Positions 23,510 through 35,309 of a stretch of 64,000 nt of DNA are shown in pieces; the first letter of the stretch is position 1, and each line of letters begins with the position of its first letter. The notes under the pieces were generated by a model. That model searched no databases. It was given only the letters and a program-made list of their open reading frames with translations, and was not told the origin of the DNA. Both the position numbers and the translations under genes were made by a program. The DNA lies in contig OX421498.1 of assembly GCA_949126835.1 (NCBI GenBank), forward strand, positions 35,743,799 to 35,807,798. Direction: 5' to 3'. This stretch comes from Anisus vortex. Its lineage: Eukaryota > Mollusca > Gastropoda > Planorbidae.

Positions 23510-23960
23510 ATAATTTGCACTGTGGTTTCCAGGTCTGTCTCTTTTCCATACAGTCTGGTGTTGGTGGAGGTCATCCGTGCAGAACTTGTTGCGAGCCGTA
23601 AAGGAGGCAGGCTTGATGCACATGTTCTGTGTTCTAAGGAGACATCCCACATGGGCAATCTTCGCTGGTTCCAATGCCTAGACTTCGGTACATATGTTGT
23701 CTTACTCTGTTATGGGAGTATAAAGAGCTTGTCGAGAAAGGCATTAGAAAGAATCATTTTTGTCGTGCTCTCGGTGGTTATTCGTCCATTTTCGGTGTAT
23801 TTGTTCTTCGATGCATTTTTTCATTTCCTCTGCAGTTAAGGAAGACATTTTCTTGTGGTTCTTTGCTGCCAGATTTTGCCCGTTGGTCAGCAATATCATT
23901 TCCAATTCATTTTCGTATGTCCTGTTATCCACTGCAGTACTCTTTCCTTTGTGTTTTGGT
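23510..23960 (-). pseudogene. Non-LTR retrotransposon relic: RNase H domain and C-terminal cysteine motif
   Basis: On the complement from about 23955, one frame gives LQWITGHTKM. After a one-base shift, GNDIADQRAKSGSKEPQ follows, the conserved end of an RNase H domain (QW.PGH.....GN..AD..AK). Another frame gives LTAEEMKKCIEEQIHRKW, and near 23640 CPCGMSP...TEHV..ACLLYGSQQ, the cysteine-rich C-terminus of RNase H-bearing LINEs of the I/Jockey type. Several frameshifts and a stop show it is dead. No reverse transcriptase domain is seen nearby. Confidence 0.75.
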
Positions 23961-24002
23961 GTAGTTTGTGAAGAGGCAAGGCAACACTATATCCCCCCGA
24001 AA

Positions 24003-24300
24003 GCTCCATGATACTGTAGCTGAAGCTAGACACATCATTGACACATGGAACAGCTTCATGATACTGTAGCTGAAGCTAGACACATCATTGACACATGGAA
24101 CAGCTCCATGATACTGTAGCTGAAGCTAGACACATCATTGACACATGGAACAGCTCCATGATACTGTAGCTGAAGCTAGACACATCATTGACACATGGAA
24201 CAGCTCCATGATACTGTAGCTGAAGCTAGACACATCATTGACACATGGAACAGCTCCATGATACTGTAGCTGAAGCTAGACACATCATTGACACATGGTG
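24003..24300. repeat. 50-bp tandem repeat, six units
   Basis: The unit GCTCCATGATACTGTAGCTG plus AAGCTAGACACATCATTGACACATGGAACA has a 50-bp period and six nearly identical copies (one C/T change in the second). The high identity points to recent expansion. Confidence 0.95.
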
Positions 24301-24380
24301 AAAAATTCTCCTACTATAGAAAAAAATATTCACCTTAAGGTATAAAATGCAGCTTTAAAAAAACATGACCTAATAATGAG

Positions 24381-24610
24381 ATTATCTTATCTAATATATT
24401 ACAGACGCTCCTTTTAAGAAGAAGATTATTGGGTCCTACGCTCACCCATGGTCCAAATCTAGACTTGCATTTTTATTAATGTTTTAAATGATGTTAAGTT
24501 ACTGGTATTCCTGGTTTGTTCAGGCAACCCATTCCATGCCCAAATGCCACTCGGGATGAAATAATACTAATAATGTAGGCCTATTTGTTCTCGTATAAGG
24601 AATAAGGAAA
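24381..24610 (-). mobile_element. CR1-like LINE 3' end, antisense
   Basis: TTATCTTATCTAATATATTACAGACGCTCC, then AAGAAGATTATTGGGTCCTACGCTC, and GGCAACCCATTCCATGCCC match the 3' end at 49150-49400. The TTATC repeats at the outer edge are the tandem tail typical of CR1-like elements. Confidence 0.75.
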
Positions 24611-26255
24611 GTGTTTTTGTCAATATGTTTTTCTGAGCATTGCAACAAGTTTTTATTGTATAGTATTTCTAAAAAAGAGTTTTATGTTCTTTTTTTTTTT
24701 TTATTGTTTTTTATTTTCTAGTAAATATTTAAATAAAACAACAACCAAAATTAGACTTATACAAGCGGTTAATATGACATTTTAGGTTTTTTTTTAAATT
24801 CATTAATCTCAATATCTATTATCCTTCCCAACATATATAGGAAAACCTCAAAACATTGACAAATGCATAAATTAAACATAGAATATTTTAAACACAACAT
24901 AAGCGTCTGATAGTGGCGACGGTAAGTCTAATGAATAAATAGGGTTAAGCCCTTCCCTCGTAGTTGACAGACATAGCCTTCATTGAACCCATCAAACATG
25001 ATATTACAACCAAGGCCGTGGGGATGGGGCCAAGGGAGGGAGGGATGGGGGAGAATGGGGAATAACACACTTTCCTGAAGCTAGAAACCCAATACTTGTT
25101 TTTATGTATACCCTGAAGGGGCAGAATGATGTAACGGATTGGGGGGGGGGGGGGGGGCGAGAGAAATACAGATAGAGATCTATGTATATAAACAAATATT
25201 TTATATTATGGTAATTATAAATAATTCTTGTTCTTGTATTATATATACTATCTGAACAGTGAGACACAGTTTACAAACGCTGCAAAAGTGGGCTTAGGTG
25301 GCTTAGGGAGAGATAATTCCGAGAAGCTTTAATATGCAAGTTAGTTAGAATAGATACACATAAAGAAAGAAGGAGTGGGGAGGGGGAGGGGGCTAGAGAT
25401 AGAAAGTGTGAGAAATTTTTTTTTAACTGATACAAAGAAAATAACCAATTAATTTGGTTGTCGCCTCCCCCCTCCTTACCCTCCTCCCTTCCCCAACGCC
25501 CCGTTGTACATGAAAAAGAGAGAGTTAACCCTTCCTCCCCCACCCTCTCGCTAGTATTATAAAATCATTTCAACGACAAGTCAAAGCGTCAATATGCAGC
25601 CACGGGCACAGTTTGCATCCATAAAAACTTGTCACAGATTGAAACAAAAAAAAAAAGCGACCCAAAAAAAAAACCAACAACAATCTACTTATGGAAGTCT
25701 TCCACATACGTGGAGACGATGGATGGAAGTAGATGTGTAGGGGGTGAGGAAACACATTACGGAGAGGAGGTTTGGAGGTGTGTGTGTGTGTTGTGGGGGG
25801 GGAGTCAAAGATGACCTATTTCTGTCAAGTTATTGAACTTTTTGGGCTAAAGATAGTTTCTTTTTTTTTAAATTATTAAATAAACACACACACACGTTCT
25901 TGGTGTGTTGTAATTGCGAATTGATCGATTGTTTGTGGCTTGAAACTAATAAATACTTTGTATGTCTTCACCACTCAACCTTTCCCAAAAACACACACAT
26001 CTTCCCTCCCTTTGGAAAAGACAATAACATACAATAACATAATAACATGAGTAAACATAATTATTATTTTTTATTTTCTTCACAAAGAAAAAAACAGGGA
26101 GCATTTTCACACAATCTGGCACACTTGGAGGGGAGGGTTAATTAAAATTAGTTTTAGACGAACTGTGACAGGTGGGAAGAGAGCGAGAGAGAGAAAGAGA
26201 GCCATTAAAATCTAATTTAGAAAAACAGCCCAATAACAGCCTGTTGCAATGCTCA
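24611..26255. other. Intergenic DNA with low-complexity stretches
   Basis: It holds a G run at 25141-25157, GA/GGA-rich stretches at 25360-25400 and 25450-25500, and short CA runs. No gene supported. Confidence 0.5.
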
Positions 26256-26261
26256 GATAAA

Positions 26262-26500
26262 CATACAGAAAAAACAATTTCCTTATCCCTTATGCGAGAA
26301 CAAATGCATATAAGTACTCTTTCTTTCCGAGTGGCATTCGGGCATGGAATGGGTTGCCTGAACAAACCATGAAAACCAGTATCTTAATATCATTTAAAAC
26401 AGTAATAATGATGCAAGAATATACTCGGACCACGGATGAGCGTAGGACGCAATAATCTTCTTTATAGGCGGAGCGTCTGTAATCTATAAGATACGAGAGA
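26262..26500 (+). mobile_element. CR1-like LINE 3' end
   Basis: Sense strand: ACTCTTTCTTTCCGAGTGGC encodes TLSFRVA in one frame and STLFFPSGI-like in another, followed by GHGMGCLNKP / AWNGLPEQT. Then come GAGCGTAGGACGCAATAATC, GCGGAGCGTCTGTAAT and ATAAGATAC. It is a 5'-truncated end of the same family as 36.7 and 49.2 kb. Confidence 0.75.
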
Positions 26501-26799
26501 AGTGAGAAAGAAAGAGTGGTTTAAAAAAAAAGTTAGTGAAATGAAAACGAATTCTCTGACGTCGTTTATGGATGAATCCAAACAACAAAGACACATACAC
26601 ATGCGTAATCAAGATAAATCTACCCCTCCCTCCCCTCCCTTCATTCAGGGTTAGACTTGAAACGTTGTGATCGGTGCACATTATCCTATGTGTTGGCCTA
26701 CACCACCCCCTCCCCTCCTACTTCTACCCCCCCCTGCTGGTCGAGATAAAATACAAGTAATAATCCTGCCCTTCAAAGGGAGATGATCTAAGACATTGG

Positions 26800-26977
26800 G
26801 TTGTATCTGGCTGAGACGATGGCCGCAGTTTATGCCCCTTGATGACAACTAACTGACAGCCTAGCCCAACTCTTGACAACTCTCCTTCGTTTCGAATCAT
26901 CACCCGAAATCCATTTTATTGGATAATCAGCACTCTCGCCGCCTCACGGATACAATTAACCACCAAAAAACTGCATG
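26800..26977 (+). other. Candidate untranslated first exon
   Basis: A stretch of more balanced base composition ends CTGCATG/GTAAGTAAAT, a strong donor, with no long open frame. The first coding exon of the ZIP gene (38527) begins with an acceptor, so an upstream untranslated exon must exist; this is one place it could be. Weak evidence only. Confidence 0.2.
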
Positions 26978-27323
26978 GTAAGTAAATGGACTGAGTTAAC
27001 ACTATATGATAGATCAGTGGCGTATCAAACGAGTGGGTATGGGACACCCTTCAGTTCCCCTATGAGTTTTTTTTCTTTCCAAAACCAATCAGTGTTTTTT
27101 TTTTATTTCTTGTCTCAAAAATAGCTATAATATGACTGCAATTGCGAATTAGTATTATTGTATCGAGTTCATACATTTTCCATTTATTTAGCGTACAATT
27201 AGATAAAGCCCTCGTTTATGCTGGTCTGAATTGTGATGACATTGGCTTTCCATAGAAATGATTTTGAACAAGCAACATTTTTTTTATTACTCATTATTAC
27301 TCATCATCTACTGTGTCAGTGCT

Positions 27324-29590
27324 CAGTGGAGTAGCCAGGTTTTGACGCTAGGGGGAGCGAAATTTTAGGAAAAAGGCCCGACTGTTAGAAATTTTTCCAG
27401 ATTAATAGAATAACTAAGAATTTGTACGTATCATGTCTTATAAGGAAACCCTGTGCCTCAGAATACACAGACTTATAATAGTGCAGTTTTTATTTAACCA
27501 TTCACGATTCTTTTTCTAGCAGCTAATAGTGATGGGAATTTCTGCAAAATTGATTGCATCTTCTGCTCATTTTCGGGATGAACATCTAGTATCGAAAAGT
27601 ATTTAGAGAATCAACGCAAATGCTCTTTAGCAGGGGTCGGCAACCTAATGCACGCGTGCCAGACTTGGCACGCAGAACGATTGTCAGCGTCACGCGAAAG
27701 ACCTCCAAGAATATTGTTTGATGCAAGTGAAAACAATATATGTTTGCATAATTAGTGGGTGCTGCATGGCAAAATACATGGGAATCACACTGGACGTCGA
27801 CTGTATTCGTTCAGGAATCTTTGTTTGCAAAACTCCCATCATTGGACTTGCAATCTGTGATTGAATCTATTGTTAAGATAGTCAATTGTATAGTTTCTCA
27901 AGTCTCTTCTAGAAGAAAGTCACTGACTGTTGAAGCCAACGTTTCTGTATGACTTGGCGACACGTTTAAGTGAGTTAAACTTCCATTTACAAGACTGGGC
28001 CCAAAAGCACTTGAAGTTTTGGGCAACTGGAATGGATTTGCATTGAAACTGGGCAAATCTTTCCGTGAAATCAATATCAAAACATTTCACTCTTTCCCTA
28101 ATTTAAGGCAAATTAAGATAGATGAGCATTTTAATAAGTACACTAGTTATATTAAACAATTAACTCGTTTGGTATCACTAGCATCAAATTTGGAGAATTT
28201 ACTTGAAGGGAGATAATTAACCCGTTTTCTGTACATTAATATTTCTAATATGTTTCTTTTTTGTTTCCTTTTAAAAAAAATTAATGGCTTACAGTTTTTA
28301 ACTCTAAAATGATCAAATTACACAACATAGTTGAAAATTATATAAATATTGTATGACTAAAGAATGTACATGTACATTTTTAAACATTAAAATAACTACC
28401 CAGTTTGTATGATTAATACGTATCTCTTCCTCTTAATTGTAGTTCCAAGATACCGTATTCCTTTCGGGTAAAAATAATATGTTAGAGTAAATCTCTATTC
28501 TGAGATCAAACATTAAAGACTTTATCCATACCTATAGGGCGTTTGCAATCACGTGACAAAAAGCACGTGATTTTTGTTTGTTGTGTGTAGTGGTGTACAA
28601 GTACAATGCCGCTGTATTAATAAAGTTTCATATAGGCTCGAGCTTTTTTTAAATGATGTGAGTGTTTTAAGTCTGATTAAGATTTAAGCTGTATTATGTA
28701 TGTTAATTAAATAAAATAGGCTATTTAATTATTACCATAGACATAGATCATAGACGATGTGAGCCTATTAGTGACTTGACTAGACAGCCTATTCACCAAC
28801 ACTATCACTTGGCATCGTAACTACTCTACTAAGCCTTTAGCCCATTAGCCTAGCCTAAGAAAAATTAAAAGTGTAGGCCTATAAACTGAAATTGAAAGTG
28901 TAAATAGGTCTAACCGGGCCTTGCCTAATCACATTAATCAATTACTCTACAGTACTACTATTTACCTCCTTATTTTTTGGTAGGATAGCCAATATTCATA
29001 TGTGAATTTGGTATGATAAGAAACTTCACCATATGCCATATTTGTTCCTCAATAGTGGCTTCTATTTACAAATGACGTCACTAAAAAACGTAAGCTCCTC
29101 CCATTGCAAACGCTCTATTACTAGAATAATTTCTTGACAACGAAATTCAAATGTTGATAACTATTAATGTGTAAGTTGAGTAATGACATTGTGTATTAGC
29201 TACGAATGGATTTTTTTTTGTAAGTTGATAATAACAAACAGGTTAATTTTGTATTAAATATACGACGGCTTTTATGATTTTCTCTATTACGCTCCTTTTC
29301 TTTTGGTCTTGGTCTTGCTACGGCACTAAATACATTGTCTTATAAAAAATAATATAGTTGATCAGTTTGACTTTTACGCTGTTGGCACGCTAAATGATTC
29401 AAAATTATTGTAATAAATTAAATTGTTGAAATGCAATTTAAAGAAAAAAATTGAAACTGCATAAATTGTGCTTCGTGGCTTGTTAAAATTATGAACTAAA
29501 TAATTTGTTTCGCAAAAAGGCCATGTTTTTTCGAAAATGGTCGTAGGGGGAGCGGCCGCTCCCCCTGCTCTCCCCCTGGCTACGCTACTG
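27324..29590 (+). mobile_element. Composite hAT element, copy 1
   Basis: Ends CAGTGGAGTAGCCAGG and, inverted, CCTGGCTACGCTACTG; flanked by a perfect 8-bp duplication TCAGTGCT (27316-27323 and 29591-29598). Inside, from 27632 (CAGGGGTCGGCAACC), lies the core of a second hAT element with a transposase relic on the + strand, for instance NWNGFALKLGKSF and FPNLRQIKIDEHF near 28019-28130, like the N-terminal part of ZBED5/GTF2IRD2-type hAT transposases. The inner element lacks its other end. A 581-bp MITE has inserted at 28536. Copies 2 and 3 are at 51.8 and 59.6 kb in the opposite orientation. Confidence 0.88.
28536..29116. mobile_element. 581-bp MITE nested in composite hAT copy 1
   Basis: The termini AGGGCGTTTGCAAT and ATTGCAAACGCTCT are inverted repeats with one mismatch. 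Copies 2 and 3 of the composite run straight across this site, which proves it is an insertion. The flanks share CTA/TA, fitting a 2- or 3-bp target duplication (Tc1/mariner or PIF/Harbinger type, unresolved). Non-coding; it contains two CACGTG sites near the left end. Confidence 0.8.
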
Positions 29591-30970
29591 TCAGTGCTGT
29601 GTTATTGAATACTTTATAGTGACATCGCTTTTGTTTGTTTGCCTGTTGTTGTTTTTTATGCCTGGCTACCCGAACTTCGGAATGCTAATTGGCCCACTTT
29701 CCACCATCTTATCACACTGAAACTTGGCACATAGACGTTAAGCCGAGAGACTTAATTCTATTAAATTTTTTGCACCCATTTCATCACGTCTCACCGCCCC
29801 CCCCTTCCATTCTTTTTATATAGGCTTCAATTTTTCCTTACACTTCACGTTGTGCATTGCTAAGTACTTTTTCGACGCATCAGAATTAAAACACACTCCC
29901 CTATTTTAACAAATTTTTAAAATTAATTCAACGACATGTGTGATCTGCTTTAATTAATTTTTAGAGTGGCATTCTTTTTCTTTAATTCTTTAATTTTAAA
30001 CATCACCGAAACGTTACCGATAACTAATCATTATTATATTAGATATTACATACAATGTATAAAAATTGATAACTTTTTAAAACTGTATATTTTGCGCCCC
30101 TCCCACAATATCCGCCCCCCCCCCCCCGCCAAACCCCATTTTTACTGTTACACATTTCAACCATTTTCATTAGTTGGGCCTATTGTCAGTTGTAATTAAG
30201 CTCAACTATAAATAAGAGCACTAGGATGATGGGCTTATAGACAAATCTGAATAATTATGCATGCATGTTGAACCTAAAAGGTCAATGCATTCCAACACTC
30301 CAGGTCCTATTCGTTAATTTACTAACGTAACATTCCTAAGTGCTGCGTTCCTGTTTTTTTTTCTGCGAGTAAGAAAAGATGTAGAGGATAAAATTGTTTC
30401 CAAAAGGTGTTGCCGAAAGAAAACGATTGATTCTGAACATCAGACAGAAAGAATCACTTATTTTGAATATACGATATCTTAAAATTCATTTTTTTAGTTT
30501 TGCTGGACGTACACGATAAGTACATTCATGCAACTGACCTATATAGTTTAGTTTAGTGTAAGCTAGTTGTAAACTAACAAATTTAAATTAAACTTAACGA
30601 GACTATTAATTATCGCATGTTCACTTTTGATGTTAAAAACGGATTCCTCATAATTAATCTTGTAGCCTTTTTTTTTTTGTAGCGTGTAGCTATTTCTAAC
30701 AGCTATTCTTAAAAAAAAAAGCCGAAAACATTAGATAAAGTTTGTTGCCGGAAATAAACCGGTAGTTCATGTATGCAATGAACTCAAAATGTCAGGCCCC
30801 ATTAAGGCTTTTCAATATGTCTCTGATATTGATTAAGGTAATACAAAAAACGAAACAATATACAAATAATATAATACTTTGTTCTGCTTCACATTCCGCC
30901 CCCCCTCCCACCCCCAAAACAAATACTGGATAAAAAAAACTTGGACACTCACTAGCTGAAACAATTCGGA
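29591..30970. other. Intergenic DNA, nothing recognised
   Basis: Starts with the right target-site duplication of the composite hAT. AT-rich, with a C run at about 30115-30127. No gene supported. Confidence 0.5.
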
Positions 30971-30971
30971 C

Positions 30972-33402
30972 GCATACACTCACACCTACACTCACACCTA
31001 CACTCACACCTACACTCACACGTACACTCACACATACACTCACACCTACACTCACACCTACACTCACACCTACACTCACACCTACACTCACACCTACACT
31101 CACACCTACACTCACACATACACTCACACCTACACTCACACCTACACTCACACCTACACTCACACCTACACTCACATATACACTCACACCTACACTCACA
31201 CATACACTCACACCTACACTCACACCTACACTCACACCTACACTCACACCTACACTCACACCTACACTCACACCTACACTCACACATACACTCACACATA
31301 CACTCACACCTACACTCACACATACACTCACACATACACTCACACACTCACACATACACTCACACATACACTCACACATACACTCACATATACACTCACA
31401 CATACACTCACACATACACTCACATATACACTCACACATACACTCACACATACACTCACACCTACACTCACACCTACACTCACACCTACACTCACACCTA
31501 CACTCACACCTACACTCACACCTACACTCACACCTACACTCACACCTACACTCACACCTACACTCACACCTACACTCACACCTACACTCACACCTACACT
31601 CACACCTACACCCACACATACACTCACACCTACACTCACACCTACACTCACACCTACACTCACACCTACACTCACACCTACACTCACACCTACACTCACA
31701 CCTACACTCACACCTACACTCACACCTACACTCACACCTACACTCACACCTACACTCACACCTACACTCACACATACACTCACACATACACTCACACCTA
31801 CACTCACACCTACACTCACACCTACACTCACACCTACACTCACACATACACTCACACCTACACTCACACATACACTCACACCTACACTCACACCTACACT
31901 CACACCTACACTCACACCTACACTCACACCTACACTCACACCTACACTCACACATACACTCACACCTACACTCACACCTACACTCACACCTACACTCACA
32001 CCTACACTCACACCTACACTCACACCTACACTCACACATACATTCACACATACACTTACACCTACACTCACACATACATTCACACATACACTTACACCTA
32101 CACTCACACATACACTCACACATACACTCACACACTCACACATACACTCACACATACACTCACACATACACTCACATATACACTCACACATACACTCACA
32201 CATACACTCACATATACACTCACACATACACTCACACATACACTCACACATACACTCACACATACACTCACACATACACTAACATATACACTCACACATA
32301 CACTCACATATACACTAACATATACACTCACATATACACTCACACATACACTCACACATACACTCACACATACACTCACACATACACTCACACATACACT
32401 CACATATACACTCACACATACACTCACACATACACTCACACATACACTCACATATACACTCACATATACACTCACACATACACTCACATATACACTCACA
32501 CATACACTCACACATACACTCACACATACACTCACAAATACACTCACACATACACTCACACCTACACTCACACCTACACTCACACCTACACTCACACCTA
32601 CACTCACACATACACTCACACCTACACTCACACATACACTCACACCTACACTCACACCTACACTCACACCTACACTCACACCTACACTCACACCTACACT
32701 CACACCTACACTCACACATACACTCACACCTACACTCACACCTACACTCACACCTACACTCACACCTACACTCACACCTACACTCACACCTACACTCACA
32801 CCTACACTCACACATACACTCACACATACACTCACACCTACACTCACACATACACTCACACATACACTCACACATTCACACATACAATCACACATACACT
32901 CACACATACACTCACATATACACTCACACATACACTCACACATACACTCACATATACACTCACACATACACTCACACATACACTCACACATACACTCACA
33001 CATACACTCACATATACACTCACACATACACTCACACATACACTCACATATACACTCACATATACACTCACACATACACTCACACATACACTCACACATA
33101 CACTCACACATACACTCACACATACACTCACATATACACTCACACATACACTCACACATACACTCACACATACACTCACATATACACTCACATATACACT
33201 CACACATACACTCACATATACACTCACACATACACTCACACATACACTCACACATACACTCACACATACACTCACACATACACTCACACATACACTCACA
33301 TATACACTCACATATACGCTCACACATACACTCACATATACACTCACATATACACTCACACATACCCTCACACATACACTCACACATACACTCACACATA
33401 CA
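30972..33402. repeat. 2.4-kb array of a 12-bp unit (TACACTCACACC/A)
   Basis: About 200 tandem copies of TACACTCACACM, with ACC and ACA forms, plus ATA variants. Blocks of like variants alternate, and a 6-bp phase slip (CACACACTCACACA) recurs at about 31341 and 32131, with a related slip at 32873, marking a higher-order period near 740-790 bp. The array is open in two frames per strand (CEC-x and VSV-x repeats) because the unit is a multiple of three and lacks stops; those frames are not genes. Confidence 0.95.
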
Positions 33403-34140
33403 TTAGAGACTAGAGACCTATTGGGTATTCGTTTTATTTGATCGTGGGCGAAACCATCAATGGCTATATGTATACAGATATCTGTATGTATGTAGAATGT
33501 TGATCAACAAAATCTGTGTATTCATTTTATCATTTTAAAATAATGTCACACAAAAAAAAAAAAAAAACAAACACAATGACAACAACAGCAAAAGACTAAA
33601 CAATCATGAAAAGAAAACCAAAAATCCAAAATAAATTCTGGGATAAAAAGAAAATTTAAAAGAGATGTCTTTTGAACAAGTGTCTAAATAATATTCTCTA
33701 CACGGCTTAGGCATGCAAACAAAAAATTAAGAACAGCAAGACACGAGCGAAAGACACCAGTGCATAAAGTATCAACCGAGTTTTACACAAAGAATTGTGT
33801 CAATGGTATACAACCGGTACTGAAAATGTACGTGCCTTGTAAGAGAGAGCTATTGTGAGATAACGTACATGTCAGCTCTATCGAATCAATGCCTACATAA
33901 TCACTAGATAATTATTGCAAGCAATCACTTTCCCAAATAATAAGCACAAATGGTAAAGAAAGCTTTAGACGTCCTGAGCGAAAAAAAAGAACCCGCTGTC
34001 TTTGTACGTCTGGTCAAAGAGCTAATGCCCACTACCAACATTTTCTTCTTTTACACATCTCTAGTCATGTTACTTAGAATTACATTAAAGTAATAGGTTA
34101 CTGCAATACTTACTGTAGGCTTATATATATATGTTCATTT
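33403..34140. other. Intergenic DNA, nothing recognised
   Basis: A-rich stretch at 33550-33620; no gene supported. Confidence 0.5.
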
Positions 34141-34144
34141 TGCC

Positions 34145-34800
34145 AATGCCAACAGAGCCTTTGTCCATAGGAACCTCATGGGATGCTCCACCAGGATCCT
34201 AACCCATTGCTATACAAGTTTAGCTCGATACATCCTGGAGTACACAGGTGTGTGATCCCCAGCAACAGCACCTGCTATTTACGTTAGAGATTACCCAACG
34301 TTGAGCAGCACGTCGTATTCTACAGGATTACGGCATTAAAACACTCGACTCTGCTTTGGTGGACAAACACCGACTTAAGCACCTACAACAACGCAGAGCG
34401 GTAGACAAAGTCACCATTATGTACAAGATCATGAACCGCCACGTGGAAATGTCCACACAGCCAAGTCGCATCCAACAGGTGCCCCGCTCTACCCGATGTC
34501 ATCAGCTCAAACTGTACGCACTGAAACTGGGCATCTGGACATCTACAAATATTCTTATTTTCTGTCAGCCATAAATTAGACTGTGGAACACACTCGACCA
34601 AGCCTCCATCACTTCCCCCTCTGTAACAGCTTTCAAATCTTCACTGAAGGGTTAGTCTAGAGACCTCAAATGAAACTCCGTCATTTGTTTGTAATTCTTT
34701 TTTGTGATGTTATACAATATTGTGTGTAGTTAAATTGTGGACTTTCTCTTCGGACCTAATAGGGTTTCCACAATAATATGAAGAAGAAGAAGATGATGGA
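34145..34800 (+). pseudogene. CR1/RTE-like LINE: reverse transcriptase C-terminal relic and 3' tail
   Basis: Shifting frames read NRAFVHRNL..CSTRI, YTSLARYILEY, then RRAVDKVTIMYKIMNR, and YKYSYFLSAINRLWNTL followed by SVTAFKSSLKG. This order (RT thumb region, then YSFFP..I..WN.LP..FK..L) is that of CR1-type LINEs. At least two frameshifts. The 3' end runs to AATAATATGAAGAAGAAGAAG. It is dead and 5'-truncated. Confidence 0.75.
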
Positions 34801-34884
34801 TACGTCTTTTTATTTATTTATTTTTATTCTTGGCCATTGGCTATGTCAAGATTAACACATACAACACAAAATCTTTTTTATCTT

Positions 34885-35095
34885 ATTATTATTTAGAACC
34901 TTTTGATAGCATGGCCTAAATAGGATTTTCTAATTCATTCAGCGTGACAACAGCCTAAAAGTCAACTTGTGCCTCCAAAATATTTCTTATAGATAAGAGA
35001 GGAATTGCCTTTTTACTGATCTTCTGCGTGCCATTAAAAATCCCTTTCCTAGTCCAAGTCTGGCACGATTGCCGTAGGTTGCCCATCCTTTAAAA
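34885..35095. mobile_element. Short hAT MITE, diverged
   Basis: AACCTTTTGATAGCATGGCC, ATTCATTCAGCGTGACAACAG, TGCGTGCCATTAAAAATCCC and CCAAGTCTGGCACGATTGCC match the MITE family at 11251 and 20814. The ends are degraded. Confidence 0.65.
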
Positions 35096-35309
35096 TAGAT
35101 ATACAAAATATGGTTTCCGTTACCCGAAATAACAAAGACACTTAGCGTGCAGTGAAATAAAAATTAAAGCATTTTCTCTAAAATAAAATTATTAACTATT
35201 TTATATTTTAAATTGTTTTTATTATTATGAATAATTTTACAATAAAAACATTGGATTGCTCAATTAAAACTTGGAGAATATTTTACAGGTCTGTTACAGA
35301 TGCTCTTAT

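Noticed and set aside
23522..23964. + strand open frames of 96 and 105 codons
   Set aside because: They are antisense to the RNase H/LINE relic and have no recognisable domain.
30792..33399. Long open frames encoding Cys-Glu and Val-Ser repeats (up to 447 codons)
   Set aside because: They exist only because the 12-bp tandem unit has no stop in several frames; overlapping frames on the same strand are equally open, and there is no unique protein sequence apart from short flanks.
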